A DNA stretch of 64,000 nt. It comes from Chimonanthus salicifolius (taxonomy: Eukaryota > Streptophyta > Magnoliopsida > Laurales > Calycanthaceae). Made by a program: the position numbers and the translations under genes. The stretch is from contig CM023534.1 in assembly GCA_013350335.1 (NCBI GenBank), positions 18,619,302 to 18,683,301 on the forward strand, in the 5' to 3' direction. This document shows positions 1 through 11,890 of the stretch, piece after piece; the first letter of the stretch is position 1; each line of letters opens with the position of its first letter. The notes under the pieces were generated by a model. That model did no database searches and was not told the origin of the DNA. It was given only the letters and a program-made list of their open reading frames with translations.

Positions 1-871
1 AGGGCCAATAGAAGGATCATTATTTCTCTCGTGCTTACACTAGGGGAATCAAATACAAACAATCAAATGAATTGAGTTGTGAGAGAAAGAGGAAGGATGA
101 AAACTCATAAATAATCAATCTAAGGATTGAGTTTGAAAGTGAGATAGAGAGAACCATAAACTAGGAAACCTTTGGTAGAACCAGTTTCCTTGACATCCTG
201 GACTGTGATTGCTAAACGACAGCTACGGGGCAGAGTGTCGACATATATGGGTGGGATCTTGAAGAAGCATATATCAGAAGAAAGCTTTAAAGGCAAGTGC
301 TTCTTAGTTTTAATTTTCTTTAAAACCTTTGTTCCGAAGTGGATTAAGGGGAGGTACCCTAGAACCACTACAAAAAATTATGAAGCGTTGTCTCTAGCAC
401 AGAGGTAGGTGGAACTTCCTAACAAATGGATAGGTGGAATTCCTATTCGACAGTGGTGGATGAAAATCTCAACCGATTGAGTGAGGTGTAATTCCTCACC
501 TAGTGGATTTTGGGGATAACTCAAGGTTGAGCGAGTCCCAACAGTGGATGTAGGTTGGCTAACCGAACCACTTTAAAATGATCTTATGTTGTTTGTATTT
601 AGTTTTTACGTATTATTCTTAACACACATTGCTTTGCATATTGATTATCTTACTCTACACATTATGCACAATCATCGATAATCAAACTTTATGTAAATGG
701 TCATTATCTTAGTGTGATCGATCAATGAAATTGTTACACTAAACAAATCTCTTGATTAAACAATCCGCTGCACTTCAAATAATCAAGAAATATGTAAGCA
801 CCATTAATCCCTCCCCCCTACCCTCTAGGGTCAATCAGGTTGTTCTAGCACCCGTGTAAAGGGTACTTTCA
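1..871 (+). mobile_element. 3' part of an LTR, cut by the window edge
   Basis: This stretch resembles the second half of the solo LTR at 25220-26996. Shared blocks include the 'aaaggcaagtg' segment, 'gaagtggatta', the 'gtgtaattcc' segment, the 'gagcgagtccaacag' type line, 'accgaaccact', and a terminal 'tagcacccg...ctttca' that corresponds to 'tagcactcggg...ctttca'. The LTR would end in CA at 871. No target duplication can be tested because the 5' part lies outside the window. The short open frames inside have no recognisable product. Confidence 0.6.
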
Positions 872-1196
872 ATTTATTTATTCTGACATTTACATTATTT
901 TCATGTCTTTAGTTACATTAGTCACATTGTATGTTTGTTGTATAAGAATTGTTCAATGTATGTTTTTATGATTCTTTTTTTTTATTTTTAAATTCATTAG
1001 TTCTTCGTATCCAAATACTCTCTCTCAAATTTTACCTAACTAAGGCTGGAGATGTGTTATTTTGACTTTAAAACATGAGATTTTAAATTGGCATTAAGAT
1101 TAACATTTTAGTTCACTAATTTAAATACAAAAGGACATAGATTTGAGTCTTGACAATAAATTTGATTTAATTCAAACATCTTATTTTGTTAATTTT
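872..1196. other. AT-rich spacer, nothing recognised
   Basis: AT-rich sequence between two LTR-derived blocks. I see no coding potential and no repeat structure beyond T runs. Confidence 0.5.
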
Positions 1197-1651
1197 ACAA
1201 GTGTAACACCCCGGATTTTCAAGCTATCAATATATATGAAATTTGCCCATTCAATTTGTGAATTATTGGATATGGACCTTAGATGGGTAAGGGGTTGGGT
1301 CAATTGCCCAATTAAAACCCAACGGATGGTGGTTATGTTTCAATTGAATTAAATGGGTGAGATTTATTTAATTGGGTCAAAATTGTTAGTTGGGTCAAAA
1401 TGCCCAATTGAGACCCAATGGGTCGTGGTTGACTTAGTCGACCACCAAGTGACTTCAAACTTATTTAATTGGGGATGGATTAAGTTGGAAATGGAATCAA
1501 CTAATTGAGGTGAATTTAAGTGAGTAAGTGAGTTGAATTTATAAGAATTAAAAGTAATTGAGTTATGATGAGTTGGATGGGAAGTTAATGAGACCTTGAA
1601 CTTAAGTGAGTGGAGTGGAAAGGTGGAGAGATACACCTCATGAGACCCAAG

Positions 1652-1945
1652 TCAAGCATACACGTTGGACATGGGAGTTTCATCTTATGGATGAAACCTC
1701 CAAATATATCATTAATGGTAGGTGGACGGTTTTGTGATGTTACACAAGCCTACACAAGGCTACACGTTGGAGATGGGAGTTTCATCTCATGGGATGAAAC
1801 TCCAATATGAATCATTAATGGAGGTGGACGGTTTTGTGGTTGTTACACAATCCAAGTCAAGGCTACACCGTTGGAGACATGTGTGTTTCATCTCATGGAT
1901 TAAACCCCCAAATTAAACATTAAGGAGGGAGGTGAAAGGGCATGG
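1652..1945 (+). repeat. Three tandem copies of a ~103 bp unit in the solo LTR
   Basis: Copies begin near 1652, 1754 and 1858. Each holds 'ctacacgttggagatgggag', then 'tttcatctcatgg', a 'catta' segment and 'ggtggacggttttgtg'. Divergence is moderate and the third copy is the worst preserved. The unit probably belongs to the regulatory U3 part of the LTR. Confidence 0.75.
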
Positions 1946-2377
1946 GAGTTACAAAGGGGTGCCACCAAAGGACACCACCTTTGGCCGACCCTCATTAATC
2001 AAGAAAGGAGTGGAGTTTTCATTTCACTCTCTCCCTCTCCCTCTCTTGGCCGAATCACTCCTTAAGACAAGAACACTTAGTGTAGTTTCATCTCATTCTC
2101 TCCCTCTCACTCAAGGCCGATTCCCTCTCAAGACAAAGGGAGAACACTTGGAGCTATAATCTTAAATCTTCTCTCTTTCTCCCTCTCCCAAATCTATACC
2201 TCTTGGCCGAACCACCCCAAGGGATTTCATCAAGATCAATCCCAGCCAAAGATCAAGAAGGAAGAAGAAGAGGCTAAGGAAAGAAAGGAGCAAGAAGGAG
2301 TGAAAGAAACAGGAGGAGTCGTGGAATCGCTAAGTGCTCGATAAGATTTCATAAATAAAAAAGAGGGTCAAGGACAT

Positions 2378-3389
2378 GGTTCGGCCATGCCATGGCCAAA
2401 CCCTAATTTTATTATGGCTAAAGACTCAATGATGAACCAACATGGCCGAACCCCATGGAAATGTATTAAAGAATTTATATGGGTCTAAGTGATTTTTAAG
2501 AGAAGATGATGAACCATAGGGTTCGGCCATGTTGTATGGCCGAACCCCATGGAAGGACATTGGTTATTTTAATGGATTTTGAAGGATGGAAATCATATAT
2601 ATATATTTATGATTTTAAAAGGTTTTAAAGGGTTTAAATGGATAGTATCATTTAGTTTAATGGAAATGATGAACCATAGGGTTCGGCCATATTGTATGGC
2701 CGAACCCCATGGAAGAATATTATTGGTTTAGATGGTTTTAAAGGTGGTTAAATCGTGGAAAGGGTTAAGGATATTAAAAGGTTTTAAAATGGAAGTATGT
2801 TAGTAATTGATATGGGTTTTGAAGGATGAAAACCATGGAAGTTTATTGATGATCTTAATAGGTTTTTAAAAGGATCAACTGTAGAGGGACTTGTTTATGA
2901 ACTTAAGATGGTAAATTGATTTAATGAAGAACATGGAAATAAGGCATCATGTGTTCGGCCATGGTGTATGACCGAACCCCATGAACCATTTTAATGGGTC
3001 ATTCATGGACTTAGGCATGTGTAAATAAAAGAAGTGATTAGCTACATGGCAAAGAAGTAAATATGGGGAAAATTGAAGGACCATGGGTTCGGCCATGGTG
3101 TATGGCCGAACCCCATAGATTATGTTATTGGATTTAATTTGAAAAATCAAAGGACTAAGGGCACAAAATCAAGGGAGTGAGGTTCGGCCATGTTGTATGG
3201 CCGAACCCCACTAAGGAATTTTTATGGACTTAGGGTTTTATGTCTGTTAGAAGGTTTACTTATGTATGATTAGATTAATGAATTAAAGGTGATATGATCT
3301 TGGACTAAAGTTAAAGGATCAAAGGACTCAAAAGAGGGACTAAGACCAAGTGGATGAGGTTCGACCATGTTGTATGGCCGAACCCCACC
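2378..3389 (+). repeat. Array of dispersed GGTTCGGCCAT hairpins
   Basis: A stem GGTTCGGCCAT, a 5-nt loop (gttgt, attgt or ggtgt) and the exact complement ATGGCCGAACC recur at 2520-2546, 2680-2706, ~2952-2978, 3086-3112, 3181-3207 and ~3359-3385. A loopless relative sits at 2378-2404 and a half-copy near 2443. The stem is 11 bp and perfect in most copies. The copies are 90-270 bp apart, with unrelated AT-rich DNA between them, so this is not a simple tandem array. Confidence 0.85.
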
Positions 3390-4519
3390 AAGACATATTT
3401 ATGGACTTAAATATTGTAAATCAAAGGGAACATGGGTTTAATTGATTGATATATTATAAGGTAACGGGGTCTCACAAGCGATGCATGATCGTGAGTGGTT
3501 TCTGGACTAAAACGCAAGGTCACTTTAGTGGTCATTGGTAGGAATTCTACCTCTTTGAAACCATGGGTTATGTATATGGTTTAATTTCTTATTTTGATGA
3601 GTTATGTTGTAAAAATGGTATGTTTCAAATATGAGGTTTTATTGCTATGATTACATTATTACATAGCATGTGTTCACTTATATCTCATGCATAGCATGGG
3701 AGGGATGTTTGTAACCGGAGGCGACGCTCAGTCGGGGCGTCTGTAAGGTATTCATGGGAAGACCTTGATGTGCATTATCCATCAAGAAGTAACCGAAGAA
3801 CACACTCTGTCGGGGCGTCCGTAAGACAACTGTGGGGATACCTTGATGAGGAGAATTCCATCAAGAGGATAATATGATTGTGTTATGGAAATGGGTGGGA
3901 CTCATTGCATACAACACCATGGCATGACATTGTTTTACATGGTTTTGTTATTATGTTATATATATGATTTTGGTACTAACCATGTGTTAACCCTATTTGG
4001 AATACCTACTTGGGCGTGTTGTCTAACGCCCTACTTCTACCCTAGTGGATGACACAGGAAATAAAGGAAATGATGAACGTGATTGGAGCCAAGCTTAGGA
4101 GCTTGGATGTGTTTTAATTTCATTTTGTTTAAGTTACTCATGGACTATGTAATTTGAGTAGCTAGCAATCGGGCATATAATAACTTAGATATTTTGCTAT
4201 GGTTTGAGTGGTTTATTTTGGATATTTAAGTTAAGATAATTATGGTTAAGACATGGACTATTTTGCTATCTAAAATGGAATAGAATTAGGTTCTATTATA
4301 ATTTTATAGTTATGTTTTATTCCGCATGTATAACTTATTGCGTGTGAACCGTATTCGTGGACTTAATCCATGCACTCGTATGGTTGGCCAGTTAAGGGTC
4401 GGAATTAGAAGTTCGGACTTAACTCGCGTCGTGGCGTCCCGCTCTCTCTCACTCTTCTATTTAAAAAAAAATAGACTTTGATTTTTGGCATAGTGAAAAG
4501 GGCAGGGCTTTACAACAAG

Positions 4520-5518
4520 TTAGATACAAATTGGATAAAGATGATATTTTGATTTTAGATCTAAGATTTATTAAAATCCAAATATTAAGAGTTCTTTGAT
4601 TTACACAATTTATTTCTATTTTCTTGGAAATATATCTTTTTAAAGGGATGCGGATTTAATTTTAGTGCATATATTTTATGATTTTCCATTGGGTTCGACT
4701 TCGCACTCTAACTGTTATATTATAAATGGTTCGTGACCTTCATGAGCTATAAATGTAAAATTTGATCAACAACACTCATCATGTCCATCATCACAACATT
4801 TTCGTACTCACCTCCTAGATAACCTCATAAGCACACATCAGTGAGTAATGCAAAAGAGATTCTATTCACAATTATATATGCAACATATATGTCATAATCA
4901 CATAATGACCATAATTTCATAATGATGGCAGCATAGCACATTCCTATTACGTTTCATACATTCAACATAATTATCACATTGGGTTATTATTAGGGACATG
5001 GACTACACACCAACCTTGAGATATACACGTTGGGTTCATTTACATATATTCTTAGTCCTTGGAATTTATTAAACTCATCTCATGGTGATTTAACATCTTA
5101 AGTCTAATCACTCCATTTTCACCACATAAAATTAATTAAGGACACAGAATCATATTACGATTCGTAATCGGCTGTGTGGGGTCTTTCAAAGACCATACTC
5201 TGAAACTGCAAGCCTATTGATGGGTTCTCACTAAATTCAACACTAGGCATGCATCATTAAGTCCACATCCAAAATCAATAAAGTACTCAATTTGAATGCA
5301 AACTCAATTCCAAATTTTAGGCAAATCAAAATTTTGCATAAATCTATTTACTTCATAATGAACTCTTTGGATTTTTAGACTTTCAAATATTCATTTGCTT
5401 CCTTATCTGGACATCTACCAAGGTTGTTTCTTGCTCAAGAAAAATCCAATCTAACATTCGTTTTCTTCAAAACTATCTTACAGCCAGTTTGACTGAGGCA
5501 AGCCTAAGTTGACTTTCA
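4520..5518. other. Intergenic, nothing recognised
   Basis: AT-rich sequence between the solo LTR and the MULE. I see no open frame of note, no RNA gene and no clear repeat. Confidence 0.4.
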
Positions 5519-5526
5519 TTGATCTA

Positions 5527-5915
5527 GGCTGGCTATACAGACACCCCCAAAATCTGCCAGCAGACACCGCATTTCAAACTCGTAGTGGAAATTACGTTTC
5601 TGCCCTTCCGCATGGAATTGACCGAACGAATAGGCAGTTTATTTTCGCTTCGATCAATCGATCTGAGGTGTACACAATCATGCGATTGAACAAACAGTTC
5701 ATTTTCGAATCGTCCGATTGATCCTAACAGTGGATTCAACTGATCGGATGATCCCATGGGGTCGTGCGATCGATTTTGACTGAGAGGTCGACATTTTGAC
5801 ATTCGACCTCTCGTTTGAAGATCAATCGCACGATCTCTACATTCAATCGATCGATTGTATAGCAGTGTAACATCGATTGCACGATCACATATGATCGTGC
5901 GATCGATTTTACCAG
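5527..5915 (+). repeat. Left terminal inverted repeat of the MULE
   Basis: The reverse complement matches about 11060-11446 throughout, including the segments 'cccatggggtcgtgcgatcg', 'gagaggtcgacatttt' and 'attcaatcgatcgattgtat'. It is rich in short palindromes built on CGATCG, such as atcgatcgcacgatc, which are candidate transposase-binding units. Confidence 0.85.
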
Positions 5916-6251
5916 CGAAACTCAGAATAAATTGGAATCGCACCCCTTTTCTCCTTTCCATTTTTGTTCCCATCTTTTACTTTTCCAAACCCTACTCTCT
6001 CAAAACCCCCTCCCCCCATTTCGAAATCTTCTCCCTCAAAACCCTTTCTACACCCCTCTCACTCAAACTCATTTTCAAACCCCAAACCCCCTTTCCAAAA
6101 CTAACCACTCCACTCTTTGAAGATACTCTCTCAATCTCCTATATTGATTCGAAGGTATCTCTCTGAAGTTACTCTCTCAATCTCCTAACCCGAATCAAAG
6201 GTAACTCTTTCTCAAACCGAATACTCTCAAAATTTCTTTGAAATTAGTACT

Positions 6252-8443
6252 ATGGATTGTGAGGCAGTTTTATCCACATTTGTTGAAAATGATGAGATTG
6301 TTCAGAGGTATTTTTCAAGTCGCAAAGATTTAGTAAAGTATGTTAAGGAGGTTTCCATTGCGCAAGGATTTGTACCTACCATTAAGAGGTCATATAATAA
6401 GCGCAATGTAGTTATTCTTGGTTGCGATAGAGGGGGTACATATCGTAGCACAGTTAATTTGAAAGATGATTAGAGGAAGAAGAAAGCATACTCTCGCATT
6501 GTTAATTGTCCATTTGAAGTGAAAGGGAGACAAATTATTGATCGATCATGAAGTTGACCATAAAAAATGTGGTGCACAATCATGATCTCACGAGCGTATT
6601 ATTAGCTCATCCAAGTACAAAGTGTTTTTAGATGAAGAGAAAAGAAGGATCATTGAAATGAATAACAACAATATACCACCCCGACAAATTATGACGACCC
6701 TTCGAAACAAAAATCTAGACATTGGAGTATCATTTACTGATTTATACAATTTATTTTCTTCGATTGGAAAAGAGCAACTTAGAAGTCGTACTTCAATTGG
6801 AGTCTTATTAGAAGATCTTAAAGAAGGTGATTATAAATATTTTCTTAACTATGACAGTCAAGGTCATTTATCTCATATTTTCTTTGCACATCTATTGTCA
6901 GTTGTACTTACGAAGAGGTATTATAATGTCTTTCTGATAGATTGCATTTACAAAACCAACAGATATCATATGCCATTGCTTAATATTATTGGTATCACAA
7001 GTTTTAACAAGAATTTCTACTCATGCTTTGCATTTATAAGGAATGAGAAATTTGAATATTACGTATGAGTGCTACAGATGCTCAAAAAGGTCTTAGGAGT
7101 CCATCATGATCGACAAGTTTTTTTTACCGATAGAGATTTGGCGTTAAAGAATGTCATTGATTCAGAGTTCCTTAATGTTGTACATATCTTGTGTATTTGG
7201 CACATCAACAAGAATATTCTTACTCATTTTAAGCCTCTCTTCAAGAAAGTGGAAGAATGGAATGCATTTATTATCCAATGGAATGACTTAGTCGAGTCTT
7301 CATCCGACGCAACATTTTAATGGAGTGTTTGAGGCATTCAAATAAGATTTTAGATATATTTGGAGGCAGTGAACTATATAACAAGGACATGGATCCCTAA
7401 AAAGCAATTCGTCAAGGCATAGATCGATTAGAGTTTATATTTTCAAAATTCAGCTACTTCAAGGGTTGAAGGTGCACATTCAGTGTTGAAACATTATATA
7501 GCTAACTCCATTAGTGACCTATATGTTGTCCGAAGGAAGATATCACATGCCATTGAAAATCAGTTTCAAAACTTCAAGATTCAAATCGATGATGAAAAAA
7601 TCCAATTTGTTTTTACTGTTTCGATTCCTTTATTTGATGAAGTGAATGGTAAAGTAACACAATTTGCATTGTCTGAGGTTTACAAGAAATATGTTATGCT
7701 AACAAACAAGTCATTTTCACCCAATTGTACACAATAGTTTACAGCTTCTATGGGCTTAGCTTGTGCTCATAGAATGCAATGGATGAACAAGTTACATATG
7801 AATCAGATCCATCCACAATGGACGATCGATTTGATTTCATTTGACGACTTGAACATTCAAATGAATCGACCTAGGGATGAATTAGATGTACACTGGGAAG
7901 GTATTAAGAAAAAAATATGGAAATTTGTCTACATTTGATCAAGAGGGGCTCCGAGATCATCTCGAAGATCTTGTCAGTGATGAGATGTATATCAATCAAC
8001 CTATTATGCAGTATACCAGAGGACGTCATCCAAGTTCAAAGAATTCAAAGAGTCAAACATCTACATGATGAGATCCTTCTGCATTTGAGATTGTAGAGAA
8101 TCAATTGAATAGAATAATATGTGAGTTATGCAAAAATATTGGTCATACGAAGGGAACCTGTCCAAATAGAAGTGTTGCACAGGCATCCTGTAGTGTAGAT
8201 TTAAATGCTTTGCTTCAACCTCATGATTTTCCACGAGTCCATAACCAACGAGTTTGTCTCAATTATCCCAAGTAAGTTACTTTTACATAAGTTACATATT
8301 TACATTTTATTCATATAGAATAAGGTGAAAAATACTAATACGTACTCCTTTTACCACAACCGACTGGTACTTCTAATTTTTTAGACGAATCAACATATAG
8401 CTCTGGTGATCTTAGATATACTGGCAATTTCCAACATTGGTAG
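6252..8443 (+). pseudogene. MULE transposase (MuDR/FAR1-related type), decayed
   Basis: Reading across several stops and frameshifts gives a full-length MULE transposase. An N-terminal FAR1/MuDR-like DNA-binding region (MDCEAVLSTF..., NCPFEVKGRQ) is followed by 'PPRQIMTTLR'. The DDE core shows its three acids: D in LIDCIYKTNRYHMPLL (~6940), D in VFFTDRDLALKNVI (~7120), and E in SRVEGAHSVLKHY (~7470). Next come a SWIM-like GLACAHRMQ...IHPQW (~7750), a CX2CX4HX4C zinc knuckle ICELCKNIGHTKGTC (~8120), and a likely last exon after an intron (donor ~8271, acceptor ~8384) ending YTGNFQHW and stop at 8441-8443. In-frame stops near 6472 and ~6550, and frame changes near 7320 and 7900, show it is dead. 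The family is a known transposase that moves the element by cutting at the TIRs. Confidence 0.9.
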
Positions 8444-8647
8444 AATCAGTGATGGGTGTCTATCATTTTCGCGTGTATTTAGTTGAAAGAATGTATTTCA
8501 TTTGCAAAAAGTTGTATTAATTTTCATTCCAATGTACCCAAGTATATATTTAATCAACAATTGTTATTTTAAATAAATCTAGCATTCTTTGATGAACTTC
8601 CTCACTAACTAGGAAAAAATTTTCTTTAATCAGGTTATTTGATTTAT

Positions 8648-8935
8648 AAGGTCTCATATTTAGTGACAGACCACTCAAAAGTTCCATGTTTAGAGACAAA
8701 CCACTCAACGGTCTCATATTTAGTGGCAGACCACTCAACGGTCCATGTTTAGCGATAAACACTCAAGGGTCCCATGTTCATTCAAAATTTATATACAAAC
8801 AGAACATTCACCATGTTCATTCAAAATTGACAAAATAGGTCATAAAAAGAAAACATTCACCATGTTCATTCCAAATTTACAAAATATGTCATAAAAAGAA
8901 ACATTCACCATGTTCATTCAAAATTTACATATGAA
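8648..8935 (+). repeat. Two adjacent short tandem arrays between convergent MULE genes
   Basis: Positions 8648-8780 hold about four and a half copies of a ~30-bp unit of the type 'ggtctcatatttagtgacag' + 'accactcaa'. Positions 8785-8935 hold about three copies of a ~48-bp unit beginning 'ccatgttcattcaaaattta' and ending 'aagaaacattca'. The arrays lie just beyond the 3' ends of the two cargo genes. Confidence 0.75.
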
Positions 8936-8984
8936 TATCAAAGTATGAAAATTACAAAATAATTACAAAATTTTCAAATAAAAT

Positions 8985-10804
8985 GGCTACTCGGAGGCAG
9001 GAGCTGGGGCAGATGTAGAAACAGGTGCATCAACATGAGCAGGTACAGATGAAGAATGTGCATCAACATCAATAGGAGCAAGTGCAGATGAAGGAGGTGC
9101 TGGTGTAAGTGCAGATGAAGGAGGTGCTGCTGCAGTATGAAGAGACTGAGGTCGTTCCAATGGAAAATGCCCAGTCGCACTCTCGATGGGGCCAGAAGGC
9201 AGCACCTGACGGATGAGGCTCAGTGTGGCCAATCGAACGAGGCTGAGTGGGACCAGTAGGTCGAGGCTGAGTGCTGCCAGTGGATGAGGAGGAACGCCAA
9301 GCTTGAGACATCATCGTTAGACTTAAGAATGTTCTTATGCTCCCATCTTCTCGTCCTAGAAATGCTCGTATTCATGTTCTTTGCACTAAAAGAACAGACA
9401 ATCTCATTGTATCTACCACTTGATTCTCCAAAATATTCAACCTTCTCCTCGTCCGTCCTTCCAACTCACCATATTTCTGATCAACTTTTTTCATTCAGCC
9501 TTCCTTCCATCTCAGCCAATTTCTGATCAAGCATTCCTTCCATCTCAACAAATTTCACATCAATTTTTTCTTTCAGTTTTTCAATGCTATCAAGAATTAG
9601 CATAGTACTGACCCAGTATCTATTTGTGGAGGAGTCGGTTCTTGAGGTGCCTCATCCCTAACTTCAAGTGTCCTCTGCCCCAACTTCAGGTGCCTCAACC
9701 TCCCCTTCAGGTGCCTCAACCTCACGAGTATATTCTACTTTGGGAACCCAACGTGCATTGTCAAGTCTGAATCCCTATCTTGCCCAAAGTAGACGCATCC
9801 AATGTATCGGTCTTCTTCAAAGCTATTTTGTCTTCAGGGGGACGAGTGATTCCTTTTTATCGAAACAAGTAAGACAAAAATAGACCGTATGGAAGGTTAC
9901 ATTTTCTCGTATTACGGCAAGCTGCCATGTGTTTTATGATCATGAAGGAGATCTTAATTTGCTTGCCATTCAAAATGCACCAAATGAGGAAACTATCAAA
10001 ATAGATCACCTAGTTACTATGCCCTTTTTGTGGTAAAATATTCTTCGTGATAATGTAATATACAATTCGGGCTTAAAGGGTTAGCTCCATCAACGCGGGT
10101 TTATCTGCCTTGACAATATCACTCTGCCCACACATTTGGTTCATGGCCTCCAAGGGAACGAATCTAACAACATTGGTAGGCCATAAATTTGTTTCATACT
10201 TCACAATAGTGGCACTGGGAAACTTAAACATTTTGTCCAGTGCCGAAGTTGAAATCTCAATTTCAGTCCCTTTAACATTGGATTTTATGGAATGTCTGGC
10301 CCTATCTTCGGACATGTTCGCATAAAATTTCTTCACTAATTTAGGATAAAAATCCTCTTTTATTGCGAAGAATTCGCCCTAAGTAAGTCTCTCAATATAC
10401 TCATGAATTTTTATTCTAAATGGTTGAAAAAAGCTAAGGTCAATGATTTTACCAAAAATGTAGGGCCGAGAGTACAAATCCTCTTTGTACAATATTGCAG
10501 CTTCCAAAGAGGTGAAATGGTTGGGGTTGAACATCTCTGTCTCCGTCGGTGTCTCCACTACTCTAGGTCTCTTCCCTCTCGATGTAGCCGTCACCCTCAA
10601 CTTCTTTCCTCTCGGTGTAAACTCTTGGCATGCCATGTGAAAGAACGGGGTGTAAAGGAGAATCGGTTTGGAGGAGAAGGAAGGGATAGAGAGAAGGGTT
10701 TGAAATCGATTCGTGCGATCGAAATTGACTCGTGTGATCGAAGGTGGAAGAGTGGAAAGGGCAAGATCGAACAAATGTGACAATCGTGTGGTTGATTTGG
10801 ACAA
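8985..10804 (-). pseudogene. Second MULE gene: putative plant transposon protein domain, decayed
   Basis: The minus-strand frame starts at M 10804 and runs in one frame through stops at 10379, 10073 and ~10012. It contains KKFYANM (~10330), a 'KGTEIEISTSALDKMFKFP' segment, then ARIVYYIITKNILPQKGH and FLIWCILNGKQI...MIIKHMAA. This pattern matches the plant-specific 'putative plant transposon protein' family (Pfam Transposase_32 type), whose biochemical role is unknown. Farther downstream, after a frame change, come a coiled-coil-like EKLKEKIDVKFVEMEG (~9560) and a low-complexity tail to about 8985. The gene is convergent with the transposase. Finding it inside intact TIRs shows that it travels with the MULE. 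Confidence 0.75.
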
Positions 10805-11059
10805 GAGGAAAGGGTAGATTGAACGATTTGGAGAAGAGAAGATATAGGGTTTTAGGGTTTTTGGTCTATCAATCGTACGAATGAACGAAATGGGAGAAAA
10901 TTTTGTTCGTTCAATTATCTATAAGTGTAAGATCGATCGCACGATTTCTGTGATCGTGCGATCAATCTTACACTTATATACAATCGTTCGATTTAATACA
11001 GAGGATCGTACGATCGATTTTAACTGAGAGGTCGACATTTTGGTAGTCGACCTCTCGTT

Positions 11060-11446
11060 TGAAGATCGATCGCACGATCCTTTATGATCGTGCGATCGAT
11101 CTTACACTGCTATACAATCGATCGATTGAATGTAGAGATTGTGCAATCGATCTTCAAATGAGAGGTCGACTGCCAAAATGTCGACCTCTCAGGTAAAATC
11201 GATCGCACGACCCCATGGGATCATCCAATCGGTTGAATCCGTTGTTAGGATCAATCAGACGATTAGAAAATGAACTGTCTGTTCAATCGCACGATTGTAT
11301 ACACCTTCAGATCGATCGATCTAAGCGAAAATGAATTGCCTATTCGTTCGATCGATTCTACGCGAAAGAGCAGAAACATAATTTACACAATAAATTTGAA
11401 ATGCGGTGTCTACTGGCAGATTTTGGAGGTGTCTGTATGGCCAAGC
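11060..11446 (-). repeat. Right terminal inverted repeat of the MULE
   Basis: Partner of 5527-5915. Just inside it, 10960-11060 repeats the 'gagaggtcgacattttgg' and CGATCG-containing modules once more, partly in inverted order. The right subterminal region is therefore longer and more palindromic than the left. Confidence 0.85.
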
Positions 11447-11454
11447 TTGATCTA

Positions 11455-11758
11455 ATGCGACTAACAATTTAGGAGAATAGTCCCCCCTAGGCACAAGTTT
11501 TTCCCTCTTTTTTACACATTGCTAAATGCCATAATTGTGGAGTCCATTAATCCCGTCAAATAAAATATTTCTCTCATATATACCTTTATGTTAAAATTTG
11601 TTTCTTAAATAACTTATTAAAAATTGATATAAAATGTGAAAAAACTTCTTGTTAAGGTTAAAAATATTTATTTTAATTAAAAAAATTCTGATTTCAAATT
11701 CAGTCACTATTTTTGTAATCATAAATTACATGGATCACTTCAGCTTTTAAGATACTCA
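11455..11758. other. Intergenic, nothing recognised
   Basis: AT-rich flank immediately right of the MULE target duplication. No feature seen. Confidence 0.4.
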
Positions 11759-11890
11759 TATGGTGTAACTCAACTGGTTGCCTCTTACTTCAGGAAATGA
11801 GAGGTTGTGAGTTTGAATCTCCTATGACCTAACCTTCGTGTGCACTAGAGAAGTAGTGAGCTCACAAGTGAGAATTTTACACTAAGTATC
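11759..11890 (+). mobile_element. SINE-like tRNA-derived sequence
   Basis: 'ggtgtaactcaactggttg' resembles an RNA polymerase III A box. 'gttgtgagtttgaatctcc' about 45 bp further resembles a B box. The spacing and order fit a tRNA-derived plant SINE. No clear poly(A) tail or target duplication was found, so the 3' end is a guess. Confidence 0.45.

Larger units (their letters stand above)
1202..4514 (+). mobile_element. Solo LTR of a long-LTR retrotransposon, 3.3 kb
   Basis: The block starts TGTAACACCCCGG and ends GGGCTTTACA, so it has canonical TG...CA ends. It is flanked by the perfect 5-bp duplication ACAAG (1197-1201 and 4515-4519). No gag/pol coding, primer-binding site or polypurine tract lies inside, so it reads as one LTR left by recombination. 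The start TGTAACACC and a length over 3 kb fit long-LTR Ty3/Gypsy chromoviruses (Tekay/Del type), but that family name is inference. Inside are a three-copy tandem repeat, a hairpin array, and two copies of a 'gtcggggcgtc.gtaag' motif (near 3730 and 3808). Confidence 0.85.
5527..11446. mobile_element. Mutator-like element (MULE) with long TIRs and two convergent decayed genes
   Basis: The ends are inverted repeats: GGCTGGCTATACAGACAC on the left, and GCTTGGCCATACAGACAC as the reverse complement of the right end. Homology continues inward for about 390 bp. The flanks carry the direct repeat TTGATCTA (5519-5526 and 11447-11454), matching the 8-11 bp target duplication made by Mutator transposases. 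The cargo is a MULE transposase on the plus strand (6252-8443) and a second gene on the minus strand (about 8985-10804), with tandem repeats between their 3' ends. Both genes have premature stops, so the copy is no longer autonomous. The element length is 5920 bp. Confidence 0.9.

Noticed and set aside
8974..9314. Leu/His- or Pro/Ala-rich proteins on the minus strand
   Set aside because: Low-complexity tail of the decayed second MULE gene read in alternative frames.
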